Assembly: GCA_037102815.1 (NCBI GenBank)
Contig: BTPP01000007.1
Location: forward strand, 496,001 to 560,000
Source of the DNA: Neurospora intermedia
Taxonomy: Eukaryota > Ascomycota > Sordariomycetes > Sordariales > Sordariaceae
Length of the DNA stretch: 64,000 nucleotides
Direction: 5' to 3'
Below, in pieces: positions 44,714 through 60,472 of the stretch (positions are counted from its first letter, which is position 1; each line of letters begins with the position of its first letter). A program made the position numbers and the translations under genes. Below the pieces are notes generated by a model that worked only from the letters and a program-made list of their open reading frames with translations, was not told the origin of the DNA and did not search any database.

Positions 44714-46298
44714 CTTTTGTTTGTGTGCCTTGTTGTTCTTTACATTTACGTACTTGCTGAGAGATGGGAAGACACTTCTTTCGTGTTTTGGAGAACTAGG
44801 GTTTGTAGGAGGAAGAGTGAGAATAAAATCGCAGTGCGGCGAAGAGAGCTAGCTGGTCATCATTCCCTTATATAGGACTTTGTGTGGCGAGTGGAATGTT
44901 GTTATTTCCATCATATCTTGGATTTAATTCTTTGTCAATAACCTTGCATACACTACTATGGAATGAAGTATGGTTCGGGATTGATTGCAGCTGGTCAATA
45001 CCTAGGCAAGTCAATATCGGGAGAAAGAACAAAGACATGGTCGGTCCACCGCGATGATGGTGGTGAAGGTCCAGCTAGTTGGTGTTGGTGTCGGTACAAA
45101 GCAACTCTGAGAACACCTGCGGCACAATAACAAAGTCGATAGGTTTAGATGAACCATATCATCAGACATGCGCACAAAAAGGTCTCAGATCATGAAATGA
45201 CAATCTTGCTCACTGCCCGGTCAAGGTTGATATTGCCAAAGCAGCTAGCTACCTGGATATAACTTGAAATCTCGAACCGTTCACGCGCTGCTTAATGATC
45301 TTCTTTCTCGTACCAGCAGGTGTTAAAGGGGAGAAAAAAAAAACCCCAAGTTTGAGTCAAGGTTTCAACGCCATAAGGGGGGGCACCTGCGCTAGAGGTA
45401 CATACATGTTCATCCCATATCGACAATGAGTGACACCGACCATTTTCTGCGCTCCATCTTTGACTCACCTGTCAACCACCTGTTCGTCTCATTTTGACAA
45501 TGGATGGTCACATCCCCTTCATCCACCAACTTTCTTCGCTAAAGCTAACAAACAAACATGATACTAAAGCAGTCCAAGACCTATCCCCATTGATCGTGAA
45601 GACTTAAGCCTTAACGAAGAAAAACTCAATTATTTCGCTTGAGTGAAAACAGGAACTTTGCGCGTGCTCTAAAAAAAATCGAATAAAGGAGTGGCCGTTT
45701 GTCATGGTCGAAAAGAATAAGCACATAACAGGCCGGGATGGGTGGAGATTGAATGAGATGCATGCTTATTACCTTTCCAGCACGATTAGCACTGCTAGAG
45801 TTAGCGTAATAACAGCCATACTTTGCGCACTACCCAACAAGCAACATCCGAATTCAGGAAACGCCAACACAACAACTTCATTGAACAGAGGACAGGACGA
45901 TGGCACGAGGAATTAGGTACTAACGCAGATGCTCATTCGTATTTTATTTGTTAATTACACTACTAATCCGAATAAACCGATTGCTAACTTTGCTCGTACC
46001 AATATCATTCCAATTCATCTCAATCGTACCATCATTCCAAGTCGCCTCAATACCTGCCGTTCCGGTATTGACTTAACACGTCTTTCAGTACTCTTTCTGT
46101 ATTTTCTGGACGCGGTAGCGCACCCAATCCGGAGTCCCTCCACTGCTCAAGGTCGTCCAGTGCTCTTTTGAACCAGCGCAAGACCTTCTTGTAGTGATGT
46201 CTTTGAAGCCAATCATCCCAATGATCCGCTCGACTAGCCTCCATCCAAGCAATCCGCCAACGCAACTTTCTGCTGTACAGCAGTACCTGATCAGCCTC
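44714..46298. other. Intergenic region, unrecognised ORF near katG
   Basis: About 1.6 kb. A minus-strand frame at about 46265..46047 reads RIAWMEASRADHWDDWLQRH and VLRWFKRALDDLEQW, which looks protein-like but has no family I know. It lies just downstream of the katG stop. No RNA gene is visible. Confidence 0.4.
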
Positions 46299-51562
<5,264 letters not shown>

Positions 51563-53287
51563 CTACTCAAAAGACCTCGGCTTCGTGACTCCCAACGGAT
51601 CAGGCGACGGCATCCTCTCCTCACTCCTAGTCTCAATCGTTCTCTCAACTCTTACTCCCCCAAGCGGTGGAGGCAGCGCTCTCCTCCTCCCCCTCTCGAC
51701 ATCTTCATCATCATCATCATCATGATTATGCTCCATGACCGCCTTCTCCGATGACGCAAAGGGGTAACCATCGTCATCTTCATCATCTATCCTCGCCAGT
51801 TCGCGATCAAAATGGTCGACGCTCGGATGGTGGTTCATGCCTTGGTTGTGTCGTCCGTCGCTGACAATGTGAGAAGTCACGCCCGTATTACGACTCTGGT
51901 AACCAGGAAAAGGAACAGGCGGGAAGTTGGGCATGTTCATACCCATAGAGTACTGGTACTGCGTCGTCGTCGTCGTGGCGTGATGAATGCCTGGACTCGG
52001 GAATCCCGACGAGTCATTGCTGGCTATGGTGGAGTTGGTCATTGTCAAAAGGGGTCGTTGGCTTGAAGATGCCGAGCTGGCCGTCATGCGTTTTACCTTG
52101 GGGAGACAGCTGATACCGCTGCAGGCGATGGAGGAGGAAAAGTTGTTGGTGGCTGCTGTGTTGTTGTTGTTGTTGGTGGGAGGGATGATTCCTCCTCCGT
52201 TTTCTTTGTCTTTGTGGCGGCCACCACTGCCATCACCACCACCACCAGCAAAACTCAAATTGCTAAGCGGCAAACTTCCATTAAGTCCAGAAGAAGCCTC
52301 GAAAGAGTCAGGCATGTATCCCCTCGTCGCAATCCGTTGCGCAACAAGCGTGCCCAGCGGCAAGACAATGACGACGCTCGTCTGGGTAAGCGAACCGCTT
52401 TCAAACCCGCTGGCTGTGTCCAAGAACTCCAGCCCGGCAAACAAGACAGGGATCAGCATCAAGATGGAATTAGTAATGATCAAGACATCCATGGCTTTCA
52501 GTCCCTTCATACTCGGCAAGATACTCCTGTTGGTCCACATGTGCATGACCAACCTAATCATGAACAAGAACGTGAACCACGAAATCGATCCCGTCGTCAA
52601 CGCCAGGTACAGCTTGCGCACCCAATACGCAGGCAACGGGTCCGCATACAAGATATTCTTGGCTTGAAAAATGCAATTGGCAAAGGACATCGCCACGGTC
52701 GCCAGCGAAAGCAGACCCGAGACCAAAACGACCAGGGCCCGCCATAGCGGTGTCCAGAGCTGCATCATGCTCCACGCTTGCACCATCAGCGCCGACAGCA
52801 GCAGGGCCGTCACGGGAATGCTGAGCACCGTGGCCGCCACGCTGATTTGCATGTCGCTGGGGGGTACGAACTGCCAGTCGCCCGAGTACAAGACGTAGAA
52901 GTCGGTCCAGTGCGAAGGGTAAAAGAGCGCCAGCAGGACGACGCGGATCAGGTTGATGCAAAGTGCCAGGAGGCTGATGATGGTGGGTAAGCGCTTGAAG
53001 CGGCGGCGGGGCGTCATGAGCAGCATGATGGCGAGCATGATGAAGGTGGCGCCGATTTGGGTGGCGTAGTTGATGGTGATGGAGATCATCATGTCGTTGA
53101 GGGCGTCGATGTCGGCGGTGGTGACGTTGAGGAGGTGGCCGTAGTTGTCGAACAAAAAGAGCATTTGGTTCTCGAGGTGGTCGCGGTCGGCCGGGGGGAT
53201 GGGGAGGGTGAGAGTGGCGTGGGTGGAGTTGAGGGATTGGGTTATCCCGCTGAAGATGTCGGCGGGGAGGGAAGAAGAGGAGGCCAT
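51563..53287 (-). CDS. ste2: Ste2/PRE-2-type pheromone receptor (GPCR)
   Basis: Intronless 574-aa gene. Seven hydrophobic segments are visible: INYATQIGATFIMLAIMLLM, TIISLLALCINLIRVVLLAL, VAATVLSIPVTALLLSALMV, VVLVSGLLSLATVAMSF, LTTGSISWFTFLFMIRLV, DVLIITNSILMLIPVLFAG and TSVVIVLPLGTLVAQRIA. The extracellular N-terminus has glycosylation sequons. The segment order, ending LPLGTLVAQRIA, is typical of the alpha-factor-type receptor family (class D GPCR; PRE-2 in Neurospora). Residues after about 330 form a long Ser/Gly/Asn-rich cytosolic tail with an Asn run (PTNNNNNTAATNN), as expected for G-protein coupling and desensitisation. In heterothallic ascomycetes it binds an alpha-factor-like peptide; its mating role here is by family. 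Confidence 0.92.
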   Translation of the reverse strand: MASSSSLPADIFSGITQSLNSTHATLTLPIPPADRDHLENQMLFLFDNYGHLLNVTTADIDALNDMMISITINYATQIGATFIMLAIMLLMTPRRRFKRLPTIISLLALCINLIRVVLLALFYPSHWTDFYVLYSGDWQFVPPSDMQISVAATVLSIPVTALLLSALMVQAWSMMQLWTPLWRALVVLVSGLLSLATVAMSFANCIFQAKNILYADPLPAYWVRKLYLALTTGSISWFTFLFMIRLVMHMWTNRSILPSMKGLKAMDVLIITNSILMLIPVLFAGLEFLDTASGFESGSLTQTSVVIVLPLGTLVAQRIATRGYMPDSFEASSGLNGSLPLSNLSFAGGGGDGSGGRHKDKENGGGIIPPTNNNNNTAATNNFSSSIACSGISCLPKVKRMTASSASSSQRPLLTMTNSTIASNDSSGFPSPGIHHATTTTTQYQYSMGMNMPNFPPVPFPGYQSRNTGVTSHIVSDGRHNQGMNHHPSVDHFDRELARIDDEDDDGYPFASSEKAVMEHNHDDDDDEDVERGRRRALPPPLGGVRVERTIETRSEERMPSPDPLGVTKPRSFE

Positions 53288-55083
53288 GGTGTTGATGGAT
53301 GACCCGATGAATGGGTGGATGCTGTGGATTTGATGCGTGGAAGGGATTCAGAGCTGGAGAGGGTCAGTTTGGGGACTCGGATCGTCGGCCTTGACTTTGC
53401 AACATACCGTATCTACACCTCAACCGACCAAGGGGAGGGAGACGGACAGACGGACCCTTGTTGGTGGTGCTCGAGTCAAGCGAGCTCTTGTACGAGTAGG
53501 TGAGTAGGTAGGAAGCTGATCAAGAACCAGAAAGCCCAAAGAGAAGTAGAGGTGTTGGTTGATTTTTTTCCCAGGCGGATGAGTGAGTGCCGACGATGTT
53601 TGTTAAATGAGTGACGATCTTTCAGCACATGATTGTTGACGCCAGGTTAGAGTTGATTACTACTTTGGTTAATGGGGAAAAGAAAAGTTCAGTAAGACAC
53701 GCTTCTGATAACAACGACGACGACGGTATATTGGACTGGGTTTGGAGGAGGAGGAGAAGCCCAATTTCCCTATTTTTGCGAGTTGTGATTTTGTGGTTGT
53801 AGTCGCGGGTATCCTTCTTACAACAGAATAAGAAGGAGTAGTAGCACAATTGTCCATTCTCGACCAAAGTGTCTTCCTATTCTCTGGCATCACCACGAAC
53901 GGTTGGAGGCATCATAATAAGGAACCGATAGGTACATCATATTGTTGTGCTCGCGGCGGAAGATATAAGTGAGTGAGAGCACGGCAGTGGTTGGCGGGAG
54001 AGAGGAGATAATAGCACGGGTCTGGCTGGCTAATTGTGGGAATGTGAGATGTTGATAATATAAAGAAACGGGATGTAGTTGTATCTGTCTCTTATTGTCC
54101 CTTTTCTCAGTTGGGGTGGAAATCCTCCTCATTGCAGGTGTAAACGACGGGATACGGGAGGGGGGTTTCAATTGAGGAAGCTTAAGTTGGGAATATGAGG
54201 CCAGGGGCGTCTTAGCATTGTTCGCTTCCGAGAGCTTAGTATTGTTGTCCAAACACATCTGGCGTGCGCGCGACCCACTTTTCTTTTCTTCTTCTGATTG
54301 CCCCAAACATTATGCCATGCAAGAGAATCCCCGGGATCGCACGTGGTGACAGGTCAAAAGGGTGTGTGATGCAGTGCGAGGTGAGATTGAAGATTCGGGT
54401 CAAGGTAGTATAATATGAAGGCGGGTATGCGGATGTTTTATGTTTGGGGAATAAAAATAAAAAAAAGTTGAGATGAAATATCCGCAGTCTTGGCCATCAT
54501 GGGTCGGTCGGTTTGCGGTTTCCAACACCTGAATGTTGCTGAGGCCGATGTTGGTAAACGACACCGCTTTCGATATTTGGAAACTCTTTTGTTCTGTCCT
54601 CATTTATCGTTGGCTTGCCATCAGTGATGAACCTTCCACTGTGTTGTAGGTGGTGATTGACGCAAAGGGTTCGGACATGGACCGGTTCCTGGGGTGACGG
54701 TTCGTGGCCGAATAAGGGAACGACGGGGGAGGACTGGGCCGGGGGTTGCAAGTTATTGCGTCAGTATCCCTAAATATACCTTCTAGCCGTCGGGGGAAGA
54801 CCTGCCGGCACCGAAGTTCTCCTTCAACGCATTACCGACGAATCGGGTCGAAAGACTGTCAATCCGGACTCTGTGATGATTAACCCAGATGTGATACGAC
54901 CATGGGGGAATCCCTCCAGGACCATGTCAAATCCACGCTATGCCTAGAGGTAGTTAGCCTCCCTCGGCTACACTTCCGGGTAGACATCCCTACCAAGAGT
55001 CAGCCAGTCAGCATCACCTCCAAGCTACTTCCTTCTTCGACTTGCTGATGAGCATCAGTAATGGGACTGGGGCAACGGGACAC
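53288..55083. other. Upstream region of the pheromone receptor
   Basis: About 1.8 kb. It should contain the receptor promoter and 5' UTR, plus the 3' flank of the amidase gene. Short frames only; no gene recognised. Confidence 0.4.
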
Positions 55084-56192
55084 TTACGTCCTTCTCCTCA
55101 ACGGTACCTCCGCCCTAACCTTCTTCACCAGTTCAAGATCAATGGTAGCCGTCGCAATCTCAGGCTTATCCGCCTTTTCTCCCACACTGGCAACAATCCT
55201 CCCCCAAGGATCAATGATCATGCTATGGCCATAGCTGACCCGCTTCTCGTTATGTCTACCGACCTGTGCCGCAGCAATGACATACGACTGCGTCTCAATC
55301 GCCCGAGCCCTCAACAGAACCTCCCAGTGCGCTTGTCCAGTGGGAACAGTGAATGCAGAAGGGTAGGTAATGATCTCGGCTCCTTGCCTGCGGAGAGAGA
55401 TACCAATCTCCGGGAAACGGAGCTGAAGTGTAGTAGACAAGTCCAGTCAGCCACATACTAGTCCAACTTTTTGTAGAGTAGAGTGAAGTTGAGAAGTGAG
55501 GGATAAAAGGGATGAGAGAACTGACATCAAAACAGATAGTCGACGCCACCTTACCAAAGGCCGTCTCGAACGGCGGCTCAATCTTCATCCCGGGCTCCAC
55601 GCTCTGGCTCTCCTTGAGGACGGGACCGCCCTGGATGTCCACGTCAAAGAGGTGGATCTTCTGGTACCGGTGGGCGATCTCGCCCTGCTCGTTGATCCAG
55701 AGGACTGTGTTCTTGATGCGCTGCTGCGAAGAGGTCTGGCTGCTGGGTTCGTGGACGCCGACGTGGATCGGCAGCTTAAAACGGCGGGCTTCCTCTTGGA
55801 GACCTAGGACAAACTCACTTTCTTGCACGGGCTTGACGAGGCTGAGGCTCTCTTCGGCAGAGGAGGAGATGTAGTCTGTTGCCTCAGGGAGGAAGAGGGC
55901 CTAGCGGTGCTGGTGTGGTCAGGATATGGACACATGGTGCCGGACAATTCTCCGTCTTCATCAGAAAAAAAAAAGACTGACTGACCTTTGCACCAGCTTG
56001 GACTGCTTTCTTAACCAGAATCTGGCATTGACGGAGGTTGTTGGCCATGCTGGCCGTTGACGTCAACTGACCAACAGCCTGATCTCTTATCATGTCAGCA
56101 TGGAACCTGGGCTGGTTATCGGCACATTATCGTCGTGACCATGGTGCCAAACAAAGGTGGTAGGAGTGAGAAAAACATACGACAAGAGCCAT
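55084..56192 (-). CDS. Nitrilase-superfamily amidase (NIT-like, probable deaminated-glutathione amidase)
   Basis: Four exons, 56192..56181, 56078..55986, 55900..55526 and 55422..55084, 272 aa; all phases agree. The first exon is only 12 nt (MALV). The nitrilase triad is present: Glu in LFLPEATDY, Lys in YQKIHLFDVDI, Cys in STICFDLRFPEIG. Length and sequence resemble the NIT1/NIT2/NIT3 branch, which hydrolyses amide bonds of deaminated glutathione or omega-amides. Conserved C-terminal segments are SYGHSMIIDPWGRIVAS and IDLELVKKVRAEVPL. Cytosolic or mitochondrial; no signal peptide. Confidence 0.9.
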
Positions 56193-56512
56193 TGTGATGA
56201 TCTCAATGCAGTTTTAGCTGAATTTCTAGGAAAATGGAAGGACTTGGATGGTTGCGCAGGCAGTTAATGAGGAGTGTCGTCCATGAGTCTCTTGGCTGAT
56301 TGTTGTTGTTGCTGCGGGGTTTGTTTGACGCTATCGCGAGTGCCACAGTAGCAGCCTATCGATGGCGTGTTCCAGTGCAGTGGTGGATGGCAACTGCACT
56401 AACAATTTCAACCCTAACCCTGACAGGACGACCGAGCTGGGTCTTTCCAAACTCGCCACCAAAATAAGAAAAAATCTGAAAAAGGGAAAAAGAAACATCA
56501 AACTGATGAACT

Positions 56513-56584
56513 CGATCCACCCAGGGGTCGAACCTGGAACCTCCTGATTCGTAGTCAGACGCTCTGCCATTGAGCCAGCGGACC
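56513..56584 (-). tRNA. tRNA-Arg (anticodon ACG)
   Basis: On the minus strand the sequence folds as a standard cloverleaf: 7-bp acceptor stem (GGTCCGC with GTGGATC, two G-U pairs), D arm GCTC..GAGC, anticodon stem with loop CTACGAA (anticodon ACG, decoding Arg CGN), and T arm CCAGG TTCGACC CCTGG. No intron is present. It stands alone between the amidase and the M4 peptidase gene. Confidence 0.92.
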
Positions 56585-56661
56585 TTGTTGATATCTGATA
56601 TTCGAAATATAGCATTCATATCGACGCACCAGTTCACACAGCATTCCCACCATGCAGATAT

Positions 56662-58071
56662 CTACTTCAGCACACCAACCTCCTTCCACGCATCTATAAC
56701 CGCCTGAACGTCGTCCTGCTCGATGATGGGCGTTTTGTCCTTCAACAAATTTTGGGCAGCTTTAACTGTGATAGTAGCCCAGCCAGTGATTCCGCACTTT
56801 GATGATCCCAACGTGCGCAGTTTCTGCAGCGCAGCATACCAGATCTTGCCCGGTTTCTCCCAAGATTTGGAATCTTTCCCCATCGCCTTTGCAACAAGGT
56901 AAAAAGCCTTGTTCATGATGCCCATATTGACATAGATGCTCCTCACATCTCTCTTGTCCTCCATCATTTTGCTCATATGATCTACTTGGGAATCCTTAAT
57001 CCCTAGATCCTCAATCTCATATGCTGTCCCCGGCGCCCTGACGGACCTCAGCGCAAACCCTTGCAGATCCTTGAATTGTTCAGCGATAAGGTCCTCGCCA
57101 ACCAGCCAGTCCGCATCGTCAACAGTTTGATTCTTATGCCACTGCTCACACATCATCCCAAACACATCAGCAAGGTGCTCATGCAGCGATCCGCTCTCCT
57201 CCGTCGTTTCCAGCCTCAAGAGCGAGTGCACCATGCCATGCGCCATCTCGTGTGCTACAATCTCCAAGCTGCCGACAAAATTGCCGAAGCAGCCTCCATA
57301 CCACTTGGTCGGCTGGTTGTTCTTCCAAGGATCCGTGTCCCATCCGTCGCCAAAGATGAGGCCAGGGACAGAGCCTTCGTCCTTCTCGTCGCGCTCATGC
57401 CACCACGCATTGGGAAAGTAGAAGTCGTAGTGGACTATGCCGACGAGAGGAATACCCTCGCCCAGGATGGCGTGGTTGCCAAACACTTCGCGGTAAAAGT
57501 CGCGCACGATGCCCATGTGGTCGTAGCATTGGTTCACTGCTGGGTCACCTTGGCGCTCGAGGGCGGGTTCACCTTCGGATCGCATCAAGACTCCTGGGAA
57601 GTTCCAGGGCTGCTTGCAGAATTGGAGATCGAAGACGCAGCGAGATTGCTCTATTGGCACCGAGGCAGGGAACTTGAGGTCATCTCGTGGGATGCGGATC
57701 GTCTCGCTAAGCGTGTTCTGACGGGGTGTTAGTATCATTTTTTGATGCTATTTACGGGACACCAAAAGAAAACGTACCTCATAACCATCTCTGACTGCCT
57801 TGGTGGGAGTATAGGCCTCCTCAACAGGCTCTTGTACTTCTTGTGCTTGAATCTCATTGAAACTTTCTATGACAAGCTCGTTCGATACCGCAAAAAGTCT
57901 CAAGTCCTCGTCTTTGGAGGCCTCCTTGCGCCAAGAGTTGGCTCCTCTGTAGCTTGCATTTGCCTGCAAGTTGCTCTTCTTTGGCTCTTCTACCTTGTTC
58001 GCAACGGTATTGCTGTTTGTGGTGGGTGTGAAGATGTGATCTGGTATAAAGAAGCATAGCGGTTGGGCCAT
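56662..58071 (-). CDS. M4-family (thermolysin/protealysin-like) metallopeptidase with altered active site
   Basis: Two exons, 58071..57778 and 57717..56662, 449 aa. There is no signal peptide; an N-terminal propeptide-like part has the ETIRIPRD region. The catalytic domain has the zinc motif HEMAHG (H254, E255, H258) and the downstream zinc Glu in SGSLHEHLADVFG (E278; the usual NE..SD is HE..AD). The segment where M4 enzymes have a transition-state His (V-H-x-N-S-G) here reads IYVNMGIMNKAFYLVA, so that His is Tyr (residue 360) and the Ser is Met. This predicts low or changed activity. M4 enzymes are mostly bacterial, so transfer is possible, but the fungal intron shows long residence. It precedes the tRNA on the same strand. 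Confidence 0.85.
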
Positions 58072-58944
58072 TTCTGCGAGCGATTATGGTTAATGACTTG
58101 TGAGAAAATATGTCTTGGAGGTATCGTCAAAAGTGAATCGAAGAGGTGTTGCGAATGAGGAGGGGGACTGGTGTCTTCTTCAGCATCTCTTGACTTGCCA
58201 TACAGTGAAGCGCCAGAGTCGAACGGCGAGAACCGTCTTTATCTGCAAATAGCATAATGTTCATGCTCTTGGGCCCTCGAGACGTCACTCCAATGAAGAC
58301 TGAAGAACTGAGGCCGCATGCGAGGTCCAGACTATTGAAGGGAATGGCGCTAGTTGGTAGGCTGTACTGTCCTAGTGTCCAGCTGAAAGACCACCAATGC
58401 AAGGGTATGCGTGCCAATCTGGGGAACCACGCACCACGCTAGCATGCAAATGCCAGCCACGTGGAGAAAGTCAACGGCCTGGACCGCCGGGCACTTCAGC
58501 TCCCGGCGCTATCGCCGGGTTCGATAGCCAGATGCAAAGCCTACTGCAACCTCAACGGCGGTTGCTATGACCTTCGCTTGCCAAGCTGATTGGGAAATAC
58601 ATTGGACTCTTGCTTCTTCATTGACAGACTATCGATGCTTTGCTGGGCTGAGCTGTCTTTGGCGATAGCTGAAGGACGGATGAGGAAAAGCCAACATCAA
58701 AGCCGAAGCTGAGCATGCGAATCGAACCATACAGGAGTCCTAGGCACGCGGGGCGGATCATGTGCCCAGGTCGAGGCAGCCCACGATGTAGATGACGGAT
58801 GATTGATGGTCGGTGGATGGGTATAAAGACTGTCATGTCTCGGTCAATCTCTGGTGTCATGACAGCAAGCTCATCACAGCCCTCAGAAGAACCTCAAGCA
58901 CATCCCACCAGCCCTTTCTTTTTGCCCTCCATCCTTCAGTCACC
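58072..58944. promoter_or_regulatory. Divergent region between M4 peptidase and the gene at 58945
   Basis: About 870 bases between outward-facing starts. Presumed promoters of both. A minus-strand frame at 58417..58127 has no recognisable domain. No gene called. Confidence 0.4.
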
Positions 58945-59702
58945 ATGGGCCGCCATTTCCCCGACGTCAACCGTGTTCCAGCCGGTGAGCCCAACATCAA
59001 CGATGCGCCTCGCAAGGTTTACATCGCCTCCCGCTTCGTCGGCGGCAAGCTCGGTGCTTGGACTTTGGGACTCATTGCCGACATCATCAGCAGCGGCCAC
59101 TATCTTGGTTCGATGCCCAGCCCCAACTACCACTGGTGTGTGCTAGTTGGTGACTACTACCATCAGCTTCAAGCCACCAAGCAGGACGGCAAGCACTGGA
59201 ACTGGTACGACAACAACGTCAAGGACTGGACCGACAAGTGGGAGCTGTATGAGGTTGGCGAGACCAGGTTCAACGACAATGCCATTGCTTCAGCTGGTAA
59301 GAGTACTCCCATATGAGCAGCTTTTCCGCCGCATGCTGACTGTGGCCGCCATCAGGTATCGAAGCCATCCAGGACATGGACGAGGTCTACAAGCTGGTTG
59401 ACAACAATTGCCAAAAGTTCACGCTCAAGCTCCTCGACCTCATCTGCGCCGATGGCCGTAAGAAGGTGTACACCAGCTACTCTCGTCACAAGCTCAAGGC
59501 CGGTTTCATCCCTGGCGAGCTGCTTGATGAGAGTAAACCGGGAGAGAAGGTTGAGGTTGAGGTGGCCTTTGTCGAGGACGGTGTGGCACATATCGAGCTC
59601 TTGGACAAGGCCTTTGAGCTCATGGACGAGAATACGCCAACGCTCGCCGAGGATGAAACGGTCAAGGAACTTGAAAAGGAGAAGGACGCCGAGAAGAAGT
59701 AG
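58945..59702 (+). CDS. Small conserved-looking protein, possible His/Cys-type thiol hydrolase fold
   Basis: Two exons, 58945..59296 and 59356..59702, 232 aa, start MGRHFPDVNRVP. A His in NYHWCVLVGDYYHQL and a Cys in the helix VDNNCQKFTLKLLDL recall the His...NC arrangement of NlpC/P60- or LRAT-like thiol hydrolases, with NCQKF similar to NCEHF. That likeness is weak and by eye only. The C-terminus is Glu/Lys-rich (TVKELEKEKDAEKK). No signal peptide or membrane segment. Confidence 0.65.
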
Positions 59703-60472
59703 AGGTAGTAATGAGGAAGACCGAGTGGATCGAAGACACCCGGAAAAGGAAAGAATGGTGCAGTGGGTAGTCGAGTAATGATGAATGAATCAAAGTGACA
59801 GTTTTCAGATCGGGACCGAGAACACATGCGGTAAGTAGTTTCCAGTTCCCGTGCAAGTTAGAGGTAAGAAGTGATCAAAGTCGCAGGTAGAAGGAGTGTT
59901 GGCTTTCCCCAATGGAGAAAAATTGAAGCGTGGAGTTGGCGAGGTGGATGACAAAAGGCGTCATGATTACCTTGTCGCTCAAACTGATGAACTGGAAAGA
60001 AGCAAAAGGGGTGTGAAAACGGAAGCATCGAGGGAAGTCCGTTGTCAGGGACCGTCCTGTTCTTTCCCTCCAGATGCTCAAGTTTTTCGGAAGTGAGGGT
60101 GTCGAAGGAGGAGGGTGTCGCCTATGACGATTGGTAGACCCAATGGACTTGACGGGCGGAGAAGAGCACTTTCCGCGACAGCGTTGAGAAGTCGAACAAG
60201 ACCAAGTGGAAGTGGAAGGAAAGGACCATCACCTCACTAGTAGTAATCTGGATCCAATCAAGATCCATTTCTCACCCACCTCATCCAACTCATCACTCGA
60301 GGTCCCTCTCCATTGAGGCGAGTCTGTCATCCCCTTATCGGTGACAGCTCGAGTCTGCAGTATACGACTGTACTGGTGGTATTTGGTCCTCCAACTCCAA
60401 CAATCCCTTCCTTGAGATCTTTTTTCCCCTGTCCCTTCATAGCCCAATTCAAGTCCAGATCAATCTCCCACA
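59703..60472. other. Spacer before the large Ser-rich protein
   Basis: About 770 bases between the stop of the small protein gene and the start of the Ser-rich gene. No gene recognised. Confidence 0.4.
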
